Shown: positions 10,601-19,950, numbered from the stretch's first letter. The stretch is 64,000 nucleotides of DNA from Paraferrimonas sp. SM1919 (GCF_010993985.1 NZ_WINH01000006.1:62001-126000); one strand, 5' to 3'. Notes: generated by a model from the sequence alone, not told the origin. A program made the numbers and translations.

Positions 10601-11204
10601 CCCAACAACCGCTAAAGCGGGAGAGCTCAAAGCCATATAAACCAAAATCCAACACCTCTTGCACATCTGCTGGATTCAGAATTGGCATGTGCATATCCAC
10701 AAAGGCGAATTCACTTTGGCCAGGATAAGAGGAAGATTTACAACCGTGATCATCACCAGCCACCACCAATACCCCTCCCTTAGCAGAGGAACCTGCGGCA
10801 TTGCCGTGGCGAAAAGCATCCGTTGAGCGGTCGACTCCAGGGGTTTTGCCATACCAGATGCCACACACGCCATCGACGGTCGCCCCCTCAAATAAGTTAA
10901 CCTGTTGCGAGCCCCATACGGCCGTAGCTGCTAACTCTTCATTTAATCCCGGCTGAAACTTAATATTATGCTGTTCCAGCAAGGTTTGGTTGCGCATTAG
11001 GTTGAGATCATAACCCCCCAAAGGGGAGCCCCGATAGCCCGAGATAAAGGCTCCGGTATTTAATCCATTAGCTCTGTCGAGCCGCATTTGATCGATAGGC
11101 AAACGAACCAGTGCTTGAATTCCTGACAGCAGCACTCGTCCAGATAAAGTCTGATATTTATGATCTAGGGTAATTTCCTTTACATTGACCATAGTTGTCA
11201 CCAT
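7689..11204 (-). CDS. Fused indolepyruvate/2-oxoacid ferredoxin oxidoreductase
   Basis: A 1171-aa single-chain thiamine-diphosphate enzyme of the kind that converts aryl- or branched-chain 2-oxo acids to acyl-CoA with ferredoxin, in the cytosol. The N-terminal pyrimidine-binding region has ISGYRGSPLGGYD. CSGCPHNTST is at about residue 436, and the ThDP/metal site region GDGTYFHSG follows. A cysteine cluster CEGCGDCSVQSNC and NCNKDISCVKGFC at about 640-680 can hold Fe-S clusters. The gamma-like domain opens GIGGTGVVTFGA at about 730 with DQTGLAQKGGSV. A ~350-residue C-terminal extension is typical of the fused proteobacterial form. The start is ambiguous between ATG 11204 and ATG 11192 (the latter has GGTGAC upstream). 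It is divergent from the Lrp-type regulator, which probably controls it. Confidence 0.9.
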   Translation of the reverse strand: MVTTMVNVKEITLDHKYQTLSGRVLLSGIQALVRLPIDQMRLDRANGLNTGAFISGYRGSPLGGYDLNLMRNQTLLEQHNIKFQPGLNEELAATAVWGSQQVNLFEGATVDGVCGIWYGKTPGVDRSTDAFRHGNAAGSSAKGGVLVVAGDDHGCKSSSYPGQSEFAFVDMHMPILNPADVQEVLDFGLYGFELSRFSGCWVAMITLSENMDSAATINVDPERLSIEQPQDFEMPSDGVNIRLGDTPLAQEERQWRYKRYAALAFCRHNKLNKVLWDNPNAKLGIISAGKAHLDLMQALDELGIDEAKAKQLGIKIYKVAMTYPLDVLNIREFARGLDYLFVVEEKRSLMEVQLKEELYNVEIVDPHFPKIIGKLDSLDNPLLPSYGELSPGIVADVLVRALPNNYQDQGILARLEAIKKHKQLACQNKIDTVRSPFYCSGCPHNTSTKVPKGSRALAGIGCHYLVQNMERETYTFSQMGGEGISWVGQSHFTKTPHVFVNLGDGTYFHSGVLAIRAAVAAKVNITYKILFNGVVAMTGGQPHDGEVRPDMIARQVLAEGVTKLVIVMDDINKYRGQFEFPQGIEIKHRDELDDIQKQMREIPGVTCILYDQACATELRRKRKRGLLEDPKKRVFINDLVCEGCGDCSVQSNCISIEPKPTEFGVKRQINQTNCNKDISCVKGFCPSFVTVEGGELSPPVGSDVDFTALGETLSLPNPINLDKPWGILVNGIGGTGVVTFGALMSMAAFIEGKAVTTLDQTGLAQKGGSVYSHIRIAKHESQLHAVRISEANADALIAGDLVASSVDATCLSKLNSDKTLSLVNTRVMPTSMFVLGKNIKDESAQMLDLIDVRSKQLKAIDATKLTEKALGAATATNTFMLGYAYQMGMIPLNFTSIYNAIELNGVAVKENIKAFNLGRYVCAKPEQALQLLNQQQKDTQHPSLHDFIAKRAKFLTDYQDEAYAKRYLALVQQVQVAEQSVDQYSQQLTRAVARYGFKLMAYKDEYEVARLHSSDEFKQQLQRQFSGSYKLNYHLAPPVFDWFSDSAKTPKKIAVGPWFKTVFKLLAKCKGLRGTAFDIFGYSAERKQERYLIEEYAATIDELLPRLNKDNLEQATEIAGLPEGIKGYGHVKRASLAEVLPKWQQLLDDFKLGKASKQDLAVGHISPEELS

Positions 11205-11280
11205 TGTGGCTATATTGTTCCAAATATGTTACTCCTATTGCCTTAGGAAAATATTGCATACATATCAATATTTACCATCA

Positions 11281-11302
11281 TATTAGGATAGCTGTCCTAA
11301 TA
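11281..11302. promoter_or_regulatory. Near-perfect 22-bp palindrome, likely operator of the adjacent Lrp-type regulator
   Basis: TATTAGGA at 11281-11288 and TCCTAATA at 11295-11302 flank the near-symmetric centre TAGCTG. It lies 28 nt before the Lrp-type gene and 77 nt before the divergent oxidoreductase gene, in an AT-rich 126-nt intergenic region that also holds partial matches such as CTTAGGA. Lrp/AsnC proteins bind such sites as dimers or octamers, so joint autoregulation and control of the divergent gene is the simplest reading. Confidence 0.65.
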
Positions 11303-11330
11303 TATTGGCAATAGAGTAAGGAATTGACTT

Positions 11331-11789
11331 ATGACGTTGGATAACTTCGACAAAAAAATACTGCGACAATTGCAGCAAAATGCCGATCTAACTATGGCTG
11401 AATTAGGCGACAAAGTCGGGCTTTCTCATACACCTTGCTGGCGTAGGGTAAAACGTTTGCAAGAGCAAGGAATTATTCTAGGAAAGGTCAATTTACTTAA
11501 CCCCAAGCAGTTAAACCTTAGTGTCTGCGTTTATGCTTACTTAACCATTAAAAGCCATGATGAAGAGTCGTTAAATGCATTTGAAGGGGCGGTGCAGAAT
11601 ATAGAAGAAGTGGTGGAATGTTACTCCACCAGCGGTGATAAGGATTATGTATTAAGGGTCGTGGTGGAAGATGTTGAACACTACGAGCAAATGCTTAAAC
11701 GCACCCTAATGCATTTACCCAATGTTGACTCCATTCACTCCACCTTTGCCCTTAAACAAATTAAGTACACCACTAGGCTACCAATTTAA
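11331..11789 (+). CDS. Lrp/AsnC family transcriptional regulator
   Basis: A 152-aa regulator. The N-terminal winged helix-turn-helix is at about residues 4-55 (LTMAELGDKVGLSHTPCWRRVKRL cut to its core: recognition helix SHTPCWRRVKRL). The C-terminal RAM/AsnC ligand-binding domain is at about 65-140, with the typical VVECYSTSGDKDYVLRVV region. The ATG at 11331 has an AAGGAA box upstream. It is divergent from the fused indolepyruvate oxidoreductase, which suggests control of aromatic or branched-chain amino-acid breakdown. It ends only 2 nt from the convergent liuE stop with no hairpin between, so the two transcripts overlap. Confidence 0.92.
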   Translation: MTLDNFDKKILRQLQQNADLTMAELGDKVGLSHTPCWRRVKRLQEQGIILGKVNLLNPKQLNLSVCVYAYLTIKSHDEESLNAFEGAVQNIEEVVECYSTSGDKDYVLRVVVEDVEHYEQMLKRTLMHLPNVDSIHSTFALKQIKYTTRLPI

Positions 11790-11791
11790 AT

Positions 11792-12688
11792 TTAAACGCT
11801 TAAAGCTCTAGCCACTTTAGAGCCATTGTCACGGCCAAGTTGGCGACTGATATTATTACCCGCCTCAACCAGTTTCGCTAACTCTACGCCGTGTTCTATG
11901 CCCAAACCATTGAGCAAATACACCACATCTTCGGTGGCAACATTACCCGAAGCGCCGGGGGCGTAAGGGCAGCCGCCGAGTCCTGCTACCGCAGCATCAA
12001 TGGTACTTATGCCAAACTCAAGTGCCGCATAAATATTAGCAACCGCCTGTCCATAGGTATCATGAAAATGGACCGCCAGTTGCTTGGCAGGGATCAAGCT
12101 TAAGCAAGCCTCTAGCATGGCCTTAACGGTTTTAGGGGTGCCCGTGCCTATGGTGTCACCTAGGGACACCTGATAACAACCCATATCTATTAATTGCTTC
12201 GCCACTTGCGCTACTTTTTGTGGATGAATCTCGCCCTCATAGGGGCAGGCAATCACGCAAGAGACATAGCCACGTACTTTCATATTATCTACTTTGGCTA
12301 CGGCCATAATGTCCTCAAAGCGCTGTAGGCTTTGTGCGATTGAACAATTAATATTTTTTTGGCTGAAGCTCTCCGATGCGGCAGCAAAGATAGCCACTTC
12401 ATCGGCATTGGCAGCGATAGCCCCCTGATAGCCCTGTAAATTAGGAGTTAAGGCGCTATAGCAAACACCGGCTTGGCGATTAATTCCCTTTAAGACATCA
12501 TGAGTGCTGGCCATCTGCGGTATCCATTTAGGATTGACAAAACTGCCAGCCTCTATCGACTTTAGACCCGCTGCAGCCAATTGCTCAATCAGGGCAATTT
12601 TGATATCACTGGAAATGATTGTAGGCTCGTTTTGCAGGCCATCTCTTGGACCAACTTCAACAATAGAAACCTGTTTTGGAAAAGCCAT
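11792..12688 (-). CDS. liuE: Hydroxymethylglutaryl-CoA lyase (LiuE/MvaB)
   Basis: Cleaves HMG-CoA to acetyl-CoA and acetoacetate, the last step of leucine degradation. The ATG at 12688 gives 298 aa; an in-frame TTG two codons earlier is less likely. Visible are the TIM-barrel HMGL-like opening [12 protein letters not shown], the metal-ligand [10 protein letters not shown], and the signature loop [14 protein letters not shown] with the catalytic cysteine. It is the last gene of the liuRABCDE operon, with 2 nt between the liuD stop and this start. The organism can thus run isovaleryl-CoA to acetoacetate completely. Confidence 0.94.
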   Translation of the reverse strand: MAFPKQVSIVEVGPRDGLQNEPTIISSDIKIALIEQLAAAGLKSIEAGSFVNPKWIPQMASTHDVLKGINRQAGVCYSALTPNLQGYQGAIAANADEVAIFAAASESFSQKNINCSIAQSLQRFEDIMAVAKVDNMKVRGYVSCVIACPYEGEIHPQKVAQVAKQLIDMGCYQVSLGDTIGTGTPKTVKAMLEACLSLIPAKQLAVHFHDTYGQAVANIYAALEFGISTIDAAVAGLGGCPYAPGASGNVATEDVVYLLNGLGIEHGVELAKLVEAGNNISRQLGRDNGSKVARALSV

Positions 12689-12690
12689 AA

Positions 12691-14721
12691 TCAACCCTGC
12701 TCCAATTCAAAATTCACCAGTTGGGCGCCGCCATCAATCATATCCCCTTGGGCATAATAAAAGTCGATAACCTGACCATCGGCTGGAGCCAGTACTGTGT
12801 GCTCCATTTTCATGGCTTCCATTACCAGAAGCGGTTGATTTTGTTTAACCCTTTGCCCCGGCTCTACCAGTAATGCCACCATGGTGCCATTCATGGGCGC
12901 CAAAAGATTGTTGCCATTGGCAGCTGCATCATTATCACCAAGGTCTGGTTGTAATACTGTAAAATCAATGGCTGTGCCATTATCAAAAATACTGCAAGCT
13001 GCGCCTTGTAGTAGCCCAGCATAATCGAGCGTACTGATCACACACTGACTGTTATGGCCATTAGTACAAGCCCTAAGGTTATGGCCGTCTAACTCACCAC
13101 GGCAGACAAATACCTCGTCATTTATTATCACTTGATAGCCTGTAGCAATCGGTTCTACCACTAATGTGTATTCCTGCCCTGCCAGTTCAACATTAAAACT
13201 TAATTGAGCGCTGGCGTTCATGCGCCATGCCAAAGCACTGTGCCAGATATTGTCTAATTGATTGCTAGCACTATGCTGTTGCTGATTTAGTTTGTGGGCA
13301 AGCACCAATAGCAAGCCAATCAGGCATAACTGGCGCTGAGTATTGATCTGCTCTTCTTTAAAAATTAACTTATGATGGGTTTCAATAAAGCTGGTATCAA
13401 GCAAGCCATCCTTAAAAGGTTGGCTATCGGCAAGGTTATGCAAAAACGAGATATTAGTGGTGACCCCGATAATATGATACTGCTTTAACGCCGTGGTTAA
13501 TCTTTGCAGCGCCCTGTCTCTATCAGTGTCCCAGGTGATCAGTTTGGCTATCATAGGATCGTAATAAACACTGACCTCATCCCCTTGGCGCACCCCAGTA
13601 TCTACTCTGACAAACTCACTCTGTTGTGGGAGTTGTAAAAAGGACAATTTGCCCGTCATGGGTAAAAAGTCATGAGCTGGATCTTCGGCGTAAATGCGGG
13701 CTTCAAAGGCGTGCCCTTTAATACTGAGCTCAGCTTGTGCCATTGGTAGTGGTTCGCCTGCCGCCACCAGCAATTGCCACTGCACTAAATCGACCCCTGT
13801 GATCATCTCGGTGATCGGGTGCTCCACCTGCAAACGGGTATTCATCTCCATAAAATAGAAGCTGCCGTCGCTATCAAGCAGAAACTCTACTGTACCAGCC
13901 CCTTGGTAATTAATGGCTTTAGCTGCGCGCAGTGCCGCTTGACCCATTTTTGCCCTAAGCGCTTCTGTCATGCCGGGTGCTGGCGCTTCTTCAATCACCT
14001 TTTGATGACGGCGCTGTAATGAGCAATCTCGCTCGAATAGGTACACGCCATTGCCTTGGCTGTCACAGAAGATTTGAAATTCCACATGGCGGGGCCGGGT
14101 CAGGTATTTTTCTACTAACAAATCATCATTGGCAAAACTGTTTAATGATTCCCTTTTGGCGCCATCAAAGGCGGCATCAAATTCATCATCATGATGCACT
14201 TGGCGCATACCCTTGCCGCCGCCACCGGCGACAGCCTTTAGTAATACCGGATAACCAATTTTTAAGGCTTGGGCATGAATATTTTCTCGGCTTTGATCAT
14301 CCCCATGGTAACCCGGCACCAAAGGAACATCGGCCTTTTCCATTATGGTTTTGGCTGCGGATTTAGAACCCATGGCTTCTATCGCCGCAATAGGCGGGCC
14401 AATAAAGACGATGTTCTGACGCTGACATTCCGCCGCAAACTCGGCGTTTTCAGATAAGAAGCCATAACCTGGATGAATCGCCTGCGCCCCGGTTAAAAGG
14501 GCTGCATCAATCACCTTTTGATAATCTAAATAGGACTCCCTTGCACTGGCGGCGCCAATATAAACGGCCTCATCGGCCATAGAAACATGCATGGCATTGG
14601 CATCCGCATCGGAATAGACCGCAACAGTGGCAACCCCTAACTTACGGGCGGTGTTAATCACTCGACAGGCAATCTCACCCCGGTTGGCAATGAGTATTTT
14701 TGAAAATTGAGTATTAGTCAT
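12691..14721 (-). CDS. liuD: Methylcrotonyl-CoA carboxylase biotin-containing (alpha) subunit
   Basis: Carboxylates biotin with ATP and bicarbonate for conversion of 3-methylcrotonyl-CoA to 3-methylglutaconyl-CoA. The 676-aa protein has the biotin carboxylase N-terminus ([13 protein letters not shown]), the ATP-grasp glycine loop [25 protein letters not shown], and a C-terminal biotinyl domain whose EAMKMEH lysine is at about residue 636. It is 3 nt downstream of liuC. Acetyl- and propionyl-CoA carboxylase subunits share this layout; the liu context and pairing with liuB decide the call. Confidence 0.93.
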   Translation of the reverse strand: MTNTQFSKILIANRGEIACRVINTARKLGVATVAVYSDADANAMHVSMADEAVYIGAASARESYLDYQKVIDAALLTGAQAIHPGYGFLSENAEFAAECQRQNIVFIGPPIAAIEAMGSKSAAKTIMEKADVPLVPGYHGDDQSRENIHAQALKIGYPVLLKAVAGGGGKGMRQVHHDDEFDAAFDGAKRESLNSFANDDLLVEKYLTRPRHVEFQIFCDSQGNGVYLFERDCSLQRRHQKVIEEAPAPGMTEALRAKMGQAALRAAKAINYQGAGTVEFLLDSDGSFYFMEMNTRLQVEHPITEMITGVDLVQWQLLVAAGEPLPMAQAELSIKGHAFEARIYAEDPAHDFLPMTGKLSFLQLPQQSEFVRVDTGVRQGDEVSVYYDPMIAKLITWDTDRDRALQRLTTALKQYHIIGVTTNISFLHNLADSQPFKDGLLDTSFIETHHKLIFKEEQINTQRQLCLIGLLLVLAHKLNQQQHSASNQLDNIWHSALAWRMNASAQLSFNVELAGQEYTLVVEPIATGYQVIINDEVFVCRGELDGHNLRACTNGHNSQCVISTLDYAGLLQGAACSIFDNGTAIDFTVLQPDLGDNDAAANGNNLLAPMNGTMVALLVEPGQRVKQNQPLLVMEAMKMEHTVLAPADGQVIDFYYAQGDMIDGGAQLVNFELEQG

Positions 14722-14724
14722 AAT

Positions 14725-15519
14725 CTAGTTCCCCTCCCTAGTTATCCATGCTGGCGGGCGCTTTTGCAAAAAGGCATTGAGCCCCTCTTGCCCCTCTGCT
14801 GATACCCTGATATTGGCAATGGCTTCACAGGTTGATTCGATTAATGCCGGGTTGATGTCTGTGGTTGCCACGTCAAAGACTAACTGCTTAGCCGCAGTAA
14901 TTGCCTGAGGGCTGTTTAGTAATACACTGCTAATAAGACGCTCTATGGTTTGATCTAATTGTGGTGATTCCACCACTTCGCTAATTAATCCCAATTGATA
15001 GGCACGCTCAGCGCTAAAGCGTTCGGCGGTGGTAAAATAACGGCGGCAGGCGCGCTCACCAATGGCGGCAATGACATAGGGGCTAATGGTGGCAGGAATC
15101 AAACCAATTTTGACTTCGCTTAAGCAAAAGCTGACATTGGTGCTGGCAACCGCCATATCACAACAGCTGACTAAACCCACTGCGCCACCAAATGCCGCGC
15201 CCTGCACTCTGGCAATGCTCGGCTTAGACATAAAATTAAGGGTATAAAACAACTTAGCTAAGGCTCGACTGTCCTGCAGATTCTGCTGGTAATCATAATT
15301 TGCCATCCGCTGCATCCAGGCTAAATCCGCCCCAGCGCTGAAGCTTTTGCCCGTTGCTGCCAATACTAAGACTCTAACCTTGTCATCCTGATTGGCTTGT
15401 TCCAGTAATTCGGTTAAATGACCGATCAGCTGATCATCAAACACATTATGTTTATCAGGATTATTTAGAGTCAAGGTCGCGACGCCGCGTTTATCAATCG
15501 TAAAATGTACTTTTGACAT
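14725..15519 (-). CDS. liuC: Methylglutaconyl-CoA hydratase (enoyl-CoA hydratase family)
   Basis: Hydrates 3-methylglutaconyl-CoA to HMG-CoA in leucine breakdown. The 264-aa crotonase-fold protein shows the CoA/oxyanion-hole segments GKSFSAGADLAWMQ and GAAFGGAVGLVSCCD, and the EVKIGLIPATISPYV helix. Crotonases are hard to separate by sequence alone, so the substrate is taken from its position between the two carboxylase subunit genes, the normal liu arrangement. Spacing is 8 nt from liuB and 3 nt to liuD. Confidence 0.9.
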   Translation of the reverse strand: MSKVHFTIDKRGVATLTLNNPDKHNVFDDQLIGHLTELLEQANQDDKVRVLVLAATGKSFSAGADLAWMQRMANYDYQQNLQDSRALAKLFYTLNFMSKPSIARVQGAAFGGAVGLVSCCDMAVASTNVSFCLSEVKIGLIPATISPYVIAAIGERACRRYFTTAERFSAERAYQLGLISEVVESPQLDQTIERLISSVLLNSPQAITAAKQLVFDVATTDINPALIESTCEAIANIRVSAEGQEGLNAFLQKRPPAWITREGN

Positions 15520-15527
15520 GCTGCCCC

Positions 15528-17135
15528 CTACATTCTAAACACGCCAAATTGAGTGTCCTCAATCGGCTTATTTAAACTGGCAGAAATGGCTAGACCTAAC
15601 ACGGTACGAGTGTCGGCAGGATCAATCACGCCATCGTCCCATAACCTTGCCGAAGCGTAATAGGGGTGGCCTTGGGTCTCGTAGGTTTCAGTTATCGGAC
15701 GTTTAAATTCGGCTTGTTCCGCTTCTGACCAGGGTTCACCAGCCTTTTGCTTTTGGTCACTTTTGACCTGAGCCAAAACATTAGCCGCTTGTTCGCCGCC
15801 CATAACTGAGATGCGGGCATTGGGCCACATAAATAAGAAGCGCGGATCATAGGCACGGCCACACATGCCATAGTTACCCGCACCAAATGAACCACCTATC
15901 AGCAAAGTAAACTTAGGCACTTTAGCGGTAGCCACGGCGGTCACCAACTTAGCGCCATTTTTGGCGATACCACCATGCTCATACTGCTTACCCACCATAA
16001 AGCCGGTAATGTTCTGCAAGAACACCAGTGGGATTTTGCGCTGGGCGCACAGTTCAATAAAATGCGCCCCTTTTTGCGAAGACTCACTAAACAAAATGCC
16101 ATTATTGGCAATAATGCCTACTGGAAAACCATGAATGCGGGCAAAGCCACACACCAAGGTAGTGCCAAACAACGCCTTAAATTCATCGAACTCTGAACCA
16201 TCAACGATACGGGCGATGATCTCGCGCACGTCATAGGTTTGGCGGGCATCCTTAGGCACAATGCCATATATCTCTTTGGCATCGAACAACGGCTCTTTAC
16301 TTGGTTTAATATCTAACTGTGGTTGTTTGACTCGGTTAAAACGTTTAACTGCGTCTCTGGCGAGCTGCAAGGCATGGTGATCATTATTCGCCAGATGATC
16401 CGCTACCCCTGAGGTTTGGGTGTGCACTTCGCCGCCACCCAGTTCTTCGGCGCTTACCTCTTCACCGGTGGCGGCTTTGACTAATGGCGGCCCTGCCAGA
16501 AAGATGGTGCCCTGATTTTTAACAATAATGGATTCATCCGACATCGCTGGTACATACGCCCCACCCGCGGTGCAAGATCCCATCACCACAGCGATTTGGG
16601 GAATATTCATCGATGACATGGTCGCCTGATTCATAAAGATGCGGCCAAAGTGGTCTCTGTCGGGAAACACTTCATCTTGATGGGGCAAATTAGCCCCGCC
16701 AGAGTCCACTAAATAAATACAGGGTAAGTTATTTTCTTGGGCAATGGCTTGGGCCCTTAAGTGCTTTTTTACTGTCATAGGAAAGTAGGTGCCACCTTTT
16801 ACCGTAGCATCATTGGCGACCACCATGCATTCCTGACCATTCACCCTGCCCACCCCAGCAATCACCCCAGCGGCCGCAATGTTATCGCCATACATGCCAT
16901 AGGCTGCCAATTGGCCTATCTCTAGAAAGGGCGAGCCTATATCTAATAGGGCATCGATGCGCTCCCTTGGCAATAACTTGCCCCTCTCAAGGTGGCGCTG
17001 TCTGGCTTTGTCGCCGCCACCCTGTTGAATTTGTTCTACCTTGGCCTGCAAGTCTTGCACTTGAGTGAGCATATGCTCGCTATTAGCAATAAAGGCATCA
17101 CTACGGGTATTAATTTTCGATTGTAAAATTGCCAT
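15528..17135 (-). CDS. liuB: Methylcrotonyl-CoA carboxylase carboxyltransferase (beta) subunit
   Basis: Transfers the carboxyl from biotin on LiuD to 3-methylcrotonyl-CoA. The ATG at 17135 (AAGGGAA upstream) gives 535 aa, the family length; the frame extends 14 codons further into the liuA end without support. Two crotonase-like carboxyltransferase halves are visible, with [48 protein letters not shown] and the C-terminal [20 protein letters not shown]. It lies between liuA (10 nt) and liuC (8 nt). Confidence 0.94.
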   Translation of the reverse strand: MAILQSKINTRSDAFIANSEHMLTQVQDLQAKVEQIQQGGGDKARQRHLERGKLLPRERIDALLDIGSPFLEIGQLAAYGMYGDNIAAAGVIAGVGRVNGQECMVVANDATVKGGTYFPMTVKKHLRAQAIAQENNLPCIYLVDSGGANLPHQDEVFPDRDHFGRIFMNQATMSSMNIPQIAVVMGSCTAGGAYVPAMSDESIIVKNQGTIFLAGPPLVKAATGEEVSAEELGGGEVHTQTSGVADHLANNDHHALQLARDAVKRFNRVKQPQLDIKPSKEPLFDAKEIYGIVPKDARQTYDVREIIARIVDGSEFDEFKALFGTTLVCGFARIHGFPVGIIANNGILFSESSQKGAHFIELCAQRKIPLVFLQNITGFMVGKQYEHGGIAKNGAKLVTAVATAKVPKFTLLIGGSFGAGNYGMCGRAYDPRFLFMWPNARISVMGGEQAANVLAQVKSDQKQKAGEPWSEAEQAEFKRPITETYETQGHPYYASARLWDDGVIDPADTRTVLGLAISASLNKPIEDTQFGVFRM

Positions 17136-17145
17136 GGATATTCCC

Positions 17146-18315
17146 TTATCGTGTTTCGTTAAACAGCTCGCGACCAATTAACATGCGGCGAATCTCAGAA
17201 GTGCCAGCGCCAATCTCATACAGCTTGGCATCCCTTAATAATCGGCCTGCCGGGAATTCATTGGTATAACCCACGCCTCCTAACAACTGAATGGCATCCA
17301 GGGCTTTTTGGGTGGCACGCTCGGCGGTATAAAGGATCACTCCTGCAGCATCTTTACGGCTTTGTTCGCCTCTGTCACAGGCTTTAGCAACCTCATACAG
17401 ATAAGCACGGCAGGCACTTAATTCGGTGTACATATCGGCCACCTTGGCCTGCACTAACTGGAATTTACCTATGGCTTGGTCGAATTGCTTACGATCATGA
17501 ATATAGGGCACCACCAAATCCATACAGGCTTGCATAATGCCCACTGGACCGGCAGCTAACACGGTACGCTCAAAGTCTAAACCACTCATTAGCACCTGTA
17601 CGCCACCACCCTCATGGCCAAGGATATTCTCTGCTGGCACCACGCAATCTTCGAACACTAATTCACAGGTATTAGAGCCACGCATGCCTAACTTATCTAG
17701 CTTAGGGCTACGGCTAAAACCGGCAAAGTCACGCTCCACAATAAAAGCGGTAATGCCCTTAGAGCCGGCGTTAACATCGGTTTTGGCATAGATAATAAAG
17801 GTATGGGCATCGGGGCCATTAGTGATCCACATCTTACTGCCGTTAAGGATATAGTTATCCCCTTGTTTATCAGCCTTTAATTTCATGCTGACCACATCTG
17901 AACCGGCATTAGGCTCGCTCATGGCGAGCGCCCCCACATGCTCACCCGAACATAACTTTGGCAGGTATTTTAGCTTTTGCTCATGGGTACCATTTTTGTG
18001 TATTTGGTTGACGCACAGATTGGAATGGGCGCCATAGGAAAGGCCGACAGAGGCCGAGGCGCGGGAGATTTCTTCCATTACCACACAGTGGGCCAGATAA
18101 CCCATATTGGAACCACCGTATTGTTCATCCACGGTGATACCTAATAACCCTAACTCGCCAAGTTGTTGCCACATTTGGCTAGGGAAAGCATTGTCTTTAT
18201 CTATGCTTTGGGCAATGGGTGCCAATTCGTTTTGGCAAAACTTATACACCATGTCGCGCAGCATGGTGATGTCTTCCCCTAAATCAAAATTTAGGGTTGG
18301 GTATAGCGTATTCAT
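17146..18315 (-). CDS. liuA: Isovaleryl-CoA dehydrogenase
   Basis: FAD enzyme that oxidises isovaleryl-CoA to 3-methylcrotonyl-CoA, passing electrons to ETF. The 389 aa carry acyl-CoA dehydrogenase signatures: [48 protein letters not shown] and the final [19 protein letters not shown] rather than another acyl-CoA dehydrogenase is inferred from close resemblance of these blocks and the operon partners. The first structural gene of the operon, 37 nt after liuR. Confidence 0.93.
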   Translation of the reverse strand: MNTLYPTLNFDLGEDITMLRDMVYKFCQNELAPIAQSIDKDNAFPSQMWQQLGELGLLGITVDEQYGGSNMGYLAHCVVMEEISRASASVGLSYGAHSNLCVNQIHKNGTHEQKLKYLPKLCSGEHVGALAMSEPNAGSDVVSMKLKADKQGDNYILNGSKMWITNGPDAHTFIIYAKTDVNAGSKGITAFIVERDFAGFSRSPKLDKLGMRGSNTCELVFEDCVVPAENILGHEGGGVQVLMSGLDFERTVLAAGPVGIMQACMDLVVPYIHDRKQFDQAIGKFQLVQAKVADMYTELSACRAYLYEVAKACDRGEQSRKDAAGVILYTAERATQKALDAIQLLGGVGYTNEFPAGRLLRDAKLYEIGAGTSEIRRMLIGRELFNETR

Positions 18316-18352
18316 CGTCTTTCCTTAATGCTTCAGCTTAAGGGCAGAACGG

Positions 18353-18727
18353 CTAAGAAACCTGATTAATGGCCTCTTTACAACGTGCCTCTACCTCGTC
18401 CAATTCCAATAAAGAGATTTCAATGTCGTTAAGCTGTTGCAGCAAGTTCTGGCGACGCTGTTCGATTTTAGCAATTAGGGTTTGCAGCTGCTCGATGTTA
18501 TTGCCTGAGTGATCATACATTTCAATGATTTCTCGGCTTTCATCTAAGCTCAGCCCTAAACGCTTACCTCGCAAAATTAGCTTTAGGCGCACTCGATCGG
18601 CACTGTTATAAATACGAGTTTGATCCTTCCGCTGTGGGGATAACAACCCCTTATCTTCGTAGAAACGAATAGTACGGGTAGTAATATCAAACTCTTTAGC
18701 GAGATCGGAAATGCTGTAACGGCTCAT
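18353..18727 (-). CDS. liuR: MerR-family regulator LiuR
   Basis: A 124-aa MerR-type activator/repressor of branched-chain amino-acid catabolism. The winged helix is at residues 3-70 (YSISDLAKEFDITTRTIRFY, then GLLSPQRKDQTRIY), followed by a long dimerisation coiled coil to about 110. There is no metal-binding cysteine loop; one Cys is near the end. It heads the liuRABCDE operon, so it is autoregulated if the palindrome at 18795-18810 is its operator. In RegPrecise-type reconstructions LiuR binds TTACGT/ACGTAA-like palindromes, which fits. Confidence 0.9.
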   Translation of the reverse strand: MSRYSISDLAKEFDITTRTIRFYEDKGLLSPQRKDQTRIYNSADRVRLKLILRGKRLGLSLDESREIIEMYDHSGNNIEQLQTLIAKIEQRRQNLLQQLNDIEISLLELDEVEARCKEAINQVS

Positions 18728-18787
18728 AGTTCTCTTATTGGGCTTAGTTAAAATGATTTAATTTGGTTAAATTACACCCAAATACTA

Positions 18788-18811
18788 CTTTACGTTTACG
18801 TTAACGTAAAG
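18788..18811 (-). promoter_or_regulatory. LiuR operator within the liuR promoter
   Basis: A perfect 16-bp palindrome, TTTACGTTAACGTAAA, occupies 18795-18810. A further TTTACG repeat abuts it at 18789-18794. On the minus strand it lies about 60 nt upstream of the liuR start, with TAGTAT as a possible -10 just after it. This fits the MerR habit of binding between or over promoter boxes. Confidence 0.75.
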
Positions 18812-18997
18812 CTATTTTACAGAAAGAGTTATTAGAAGTGTTGTGAGAGTACCGCTTAGTGTGAAGATGTATAGGTAGGCATGGGATACGCGAGTAGCTA
18901 AAAAATGAAGCTGAGTATATTCAACTGCGACTCAAGAGTGCTATGTTAATGAACAATGTGTATCAAGATGTCAGAAGTCGGCAGGTGATAAATAAAT

Positions 18998-19420
18998 ATG
19001 AATACTTTTTATAACCTTTTAACTAGCTTAACTTTGATTTTATCTATAAATGTATCAGCCAATACTTACTTTAACTTCACTGATTTTCAAGGCGTTTGGT
19101 ATCTTGATAGTAAAATGGAAAAATTAACGGGAGTCAGCAAGATTGAGTTTGTAGGGAAAGAGCTGAACTATTATGAAGGGCAAGCGGTTTTGGATTGTCA
19201 CTTATATGAAACTACAGCGGTTAGCCTTGCAATAATTTACCAGTGCTACTCTGATAACAAGTTATATAGAACTTTATCGTTAACCATTTCAGAAGTTGCG
19301 GGTAGCCCTAGTATTGTTGGCTTTGAGTACATGCATGGAAGTCACAAGAGAGATGAGGCAGATTATGTTTATTTTGGCACCCCTGTTCAATTTTATAGGA
19401 AAAGAAATGATGAAAAGTAA
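18998..19420 (+). CDS. Small secreted protein of unknown function (tandem paralogue 1)
   Basis: A 140-aa protein with a signal peptide (LLTSLTLILSINVSA, cleavage near SANT). The mature part begins with FTDFQGVWYLDS and ends with a GFEYMH...YVYFGTPVQFYRK strand pattern, with two cysteines. I do not recognise the family; the layout resembles small lipocalin-like or META-like beta proteins, but that is a guess. Its second half matches the next gene in order: Cys, SLAIIYQCY/YLSVSECYY, a kLY/kLF turn, GFEY/GTEF, P-V. They are therefore diverged tandem duplicates. It lies outside the Rhs cassette but in the same accessory gap between liuR and obgE. Confidence 0.7.
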   Translation: MNTFYNLLTSLTLILSINVSANTYFNFTDFQGVWYLDSKMEKLTGVSKIEFVGKELNYYEGQAVLDCHLYETTAVSLAIIYQCYSDNKLYRTLSLTISEVAGSPSIVGFEYMHGSHKRDEADYVYFGTPVQFYRKRNDEK

Positions 19421-19832
19421 ACCTTGCTACTACTTTTTATTAATGATGACTCTTTCACCTTTCAAAGTAATCTCAGATGGGATTTATGGTACTGAATTTG
19501 CGGGTAACTGGAAAAATATGCACCAAGATATTGCCCCATCATATATTCATATCTCAGTTGATGGCTCTTTAAAATATTATTTTTTGGATGACAATGGTGA
19601 TAGTCAATATATTTCTTGCTCAAAAATAAAGTTAAATGATTTGGAATATTTATCAGTTTCAGAATGTTACTACCAAGGAAAGCTATTTAGTAATATTGTG
19701 CTCTCGGGATGGAGCACTAGTAGAAATGATAGAATCTTTGGAACTGAGTTTGTCTATCATCAAGAAAATGATAAGAATGTAATTTACTCAATCCCAGTTA
19801 CACTTGAAAGAGTACGGAATATTAATCAATAA
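19407..19832 (+). CDS. Small secreted protein of unknown function (tandem paralogue 2)
   Basis: A 141-aa protein starting at ATG 19407 (AGGA box, 14-nt overlap with the preceding gene's end, so coupled). The upstream in-frame ATG at 19296 would bury the signal peptide CYYFLLMMTLSPFKVIS and is rejected. The mature part has TEFAGNWKNMH, paired with TDFQGVWYLDS of the neighbour, and a closing GTEFVYH...YSIPVTLERV. Two cysteines match those of the neighbour. The function is unknown. Being exported and in an island with an Rhs tip, it could be an immunity-type relic, but no toxin is attached to it. Confidence 0.68.
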   Translation: MMKSKPCYYFLLMMTLSPFKVISDGIYGTEFAGNWKNMHQDIAPSYIHISVDGSLKYYFLDDNGDSQYISCSKIKLNDLEYLSVSECYYQGKLFSNIVLSGWSTSRNDRIFGTEFVYHQENDKNVIYSIPVTLERVRNINQ

Positions 19833-19870
19833 ATTAGCTTAGTTGCAGCTCAATCCCCCCTAAAAATAAC

Positions 19871-19950
19871 CTATAAAAAAGCACCGAAATGTCGGTGCTT
19901 TTTAGGATTAATCTGATTTAACGATTATTCGTTGGTGTAGATGATGTTTG
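19871..19950. repeat. Detached copy of the obgE 3' end plus terminator (left copy)
   Basis: These 80 bases match 21408-21489 with one substitution and a 2-nt gap. Read on the minus strand they encode the last residues of ObgE (NIIYTNE, with a synonymous GAA for GAG), then the stop, then the hairpin GCACCGA/TCGGTGC with A/T flanks (19876-19903). This copy is not joined to obgE: to its right lies a transposase scrap. It also gives the tandem secreted genes a terminator. Confidence 0.92.

Noticed and set aside
8575..10728. Plus-strand ORFs across the ior gene
   Set aside because: Fully contained in a well-supported 1171-aa gene on the other strand, with no recognisable domains.
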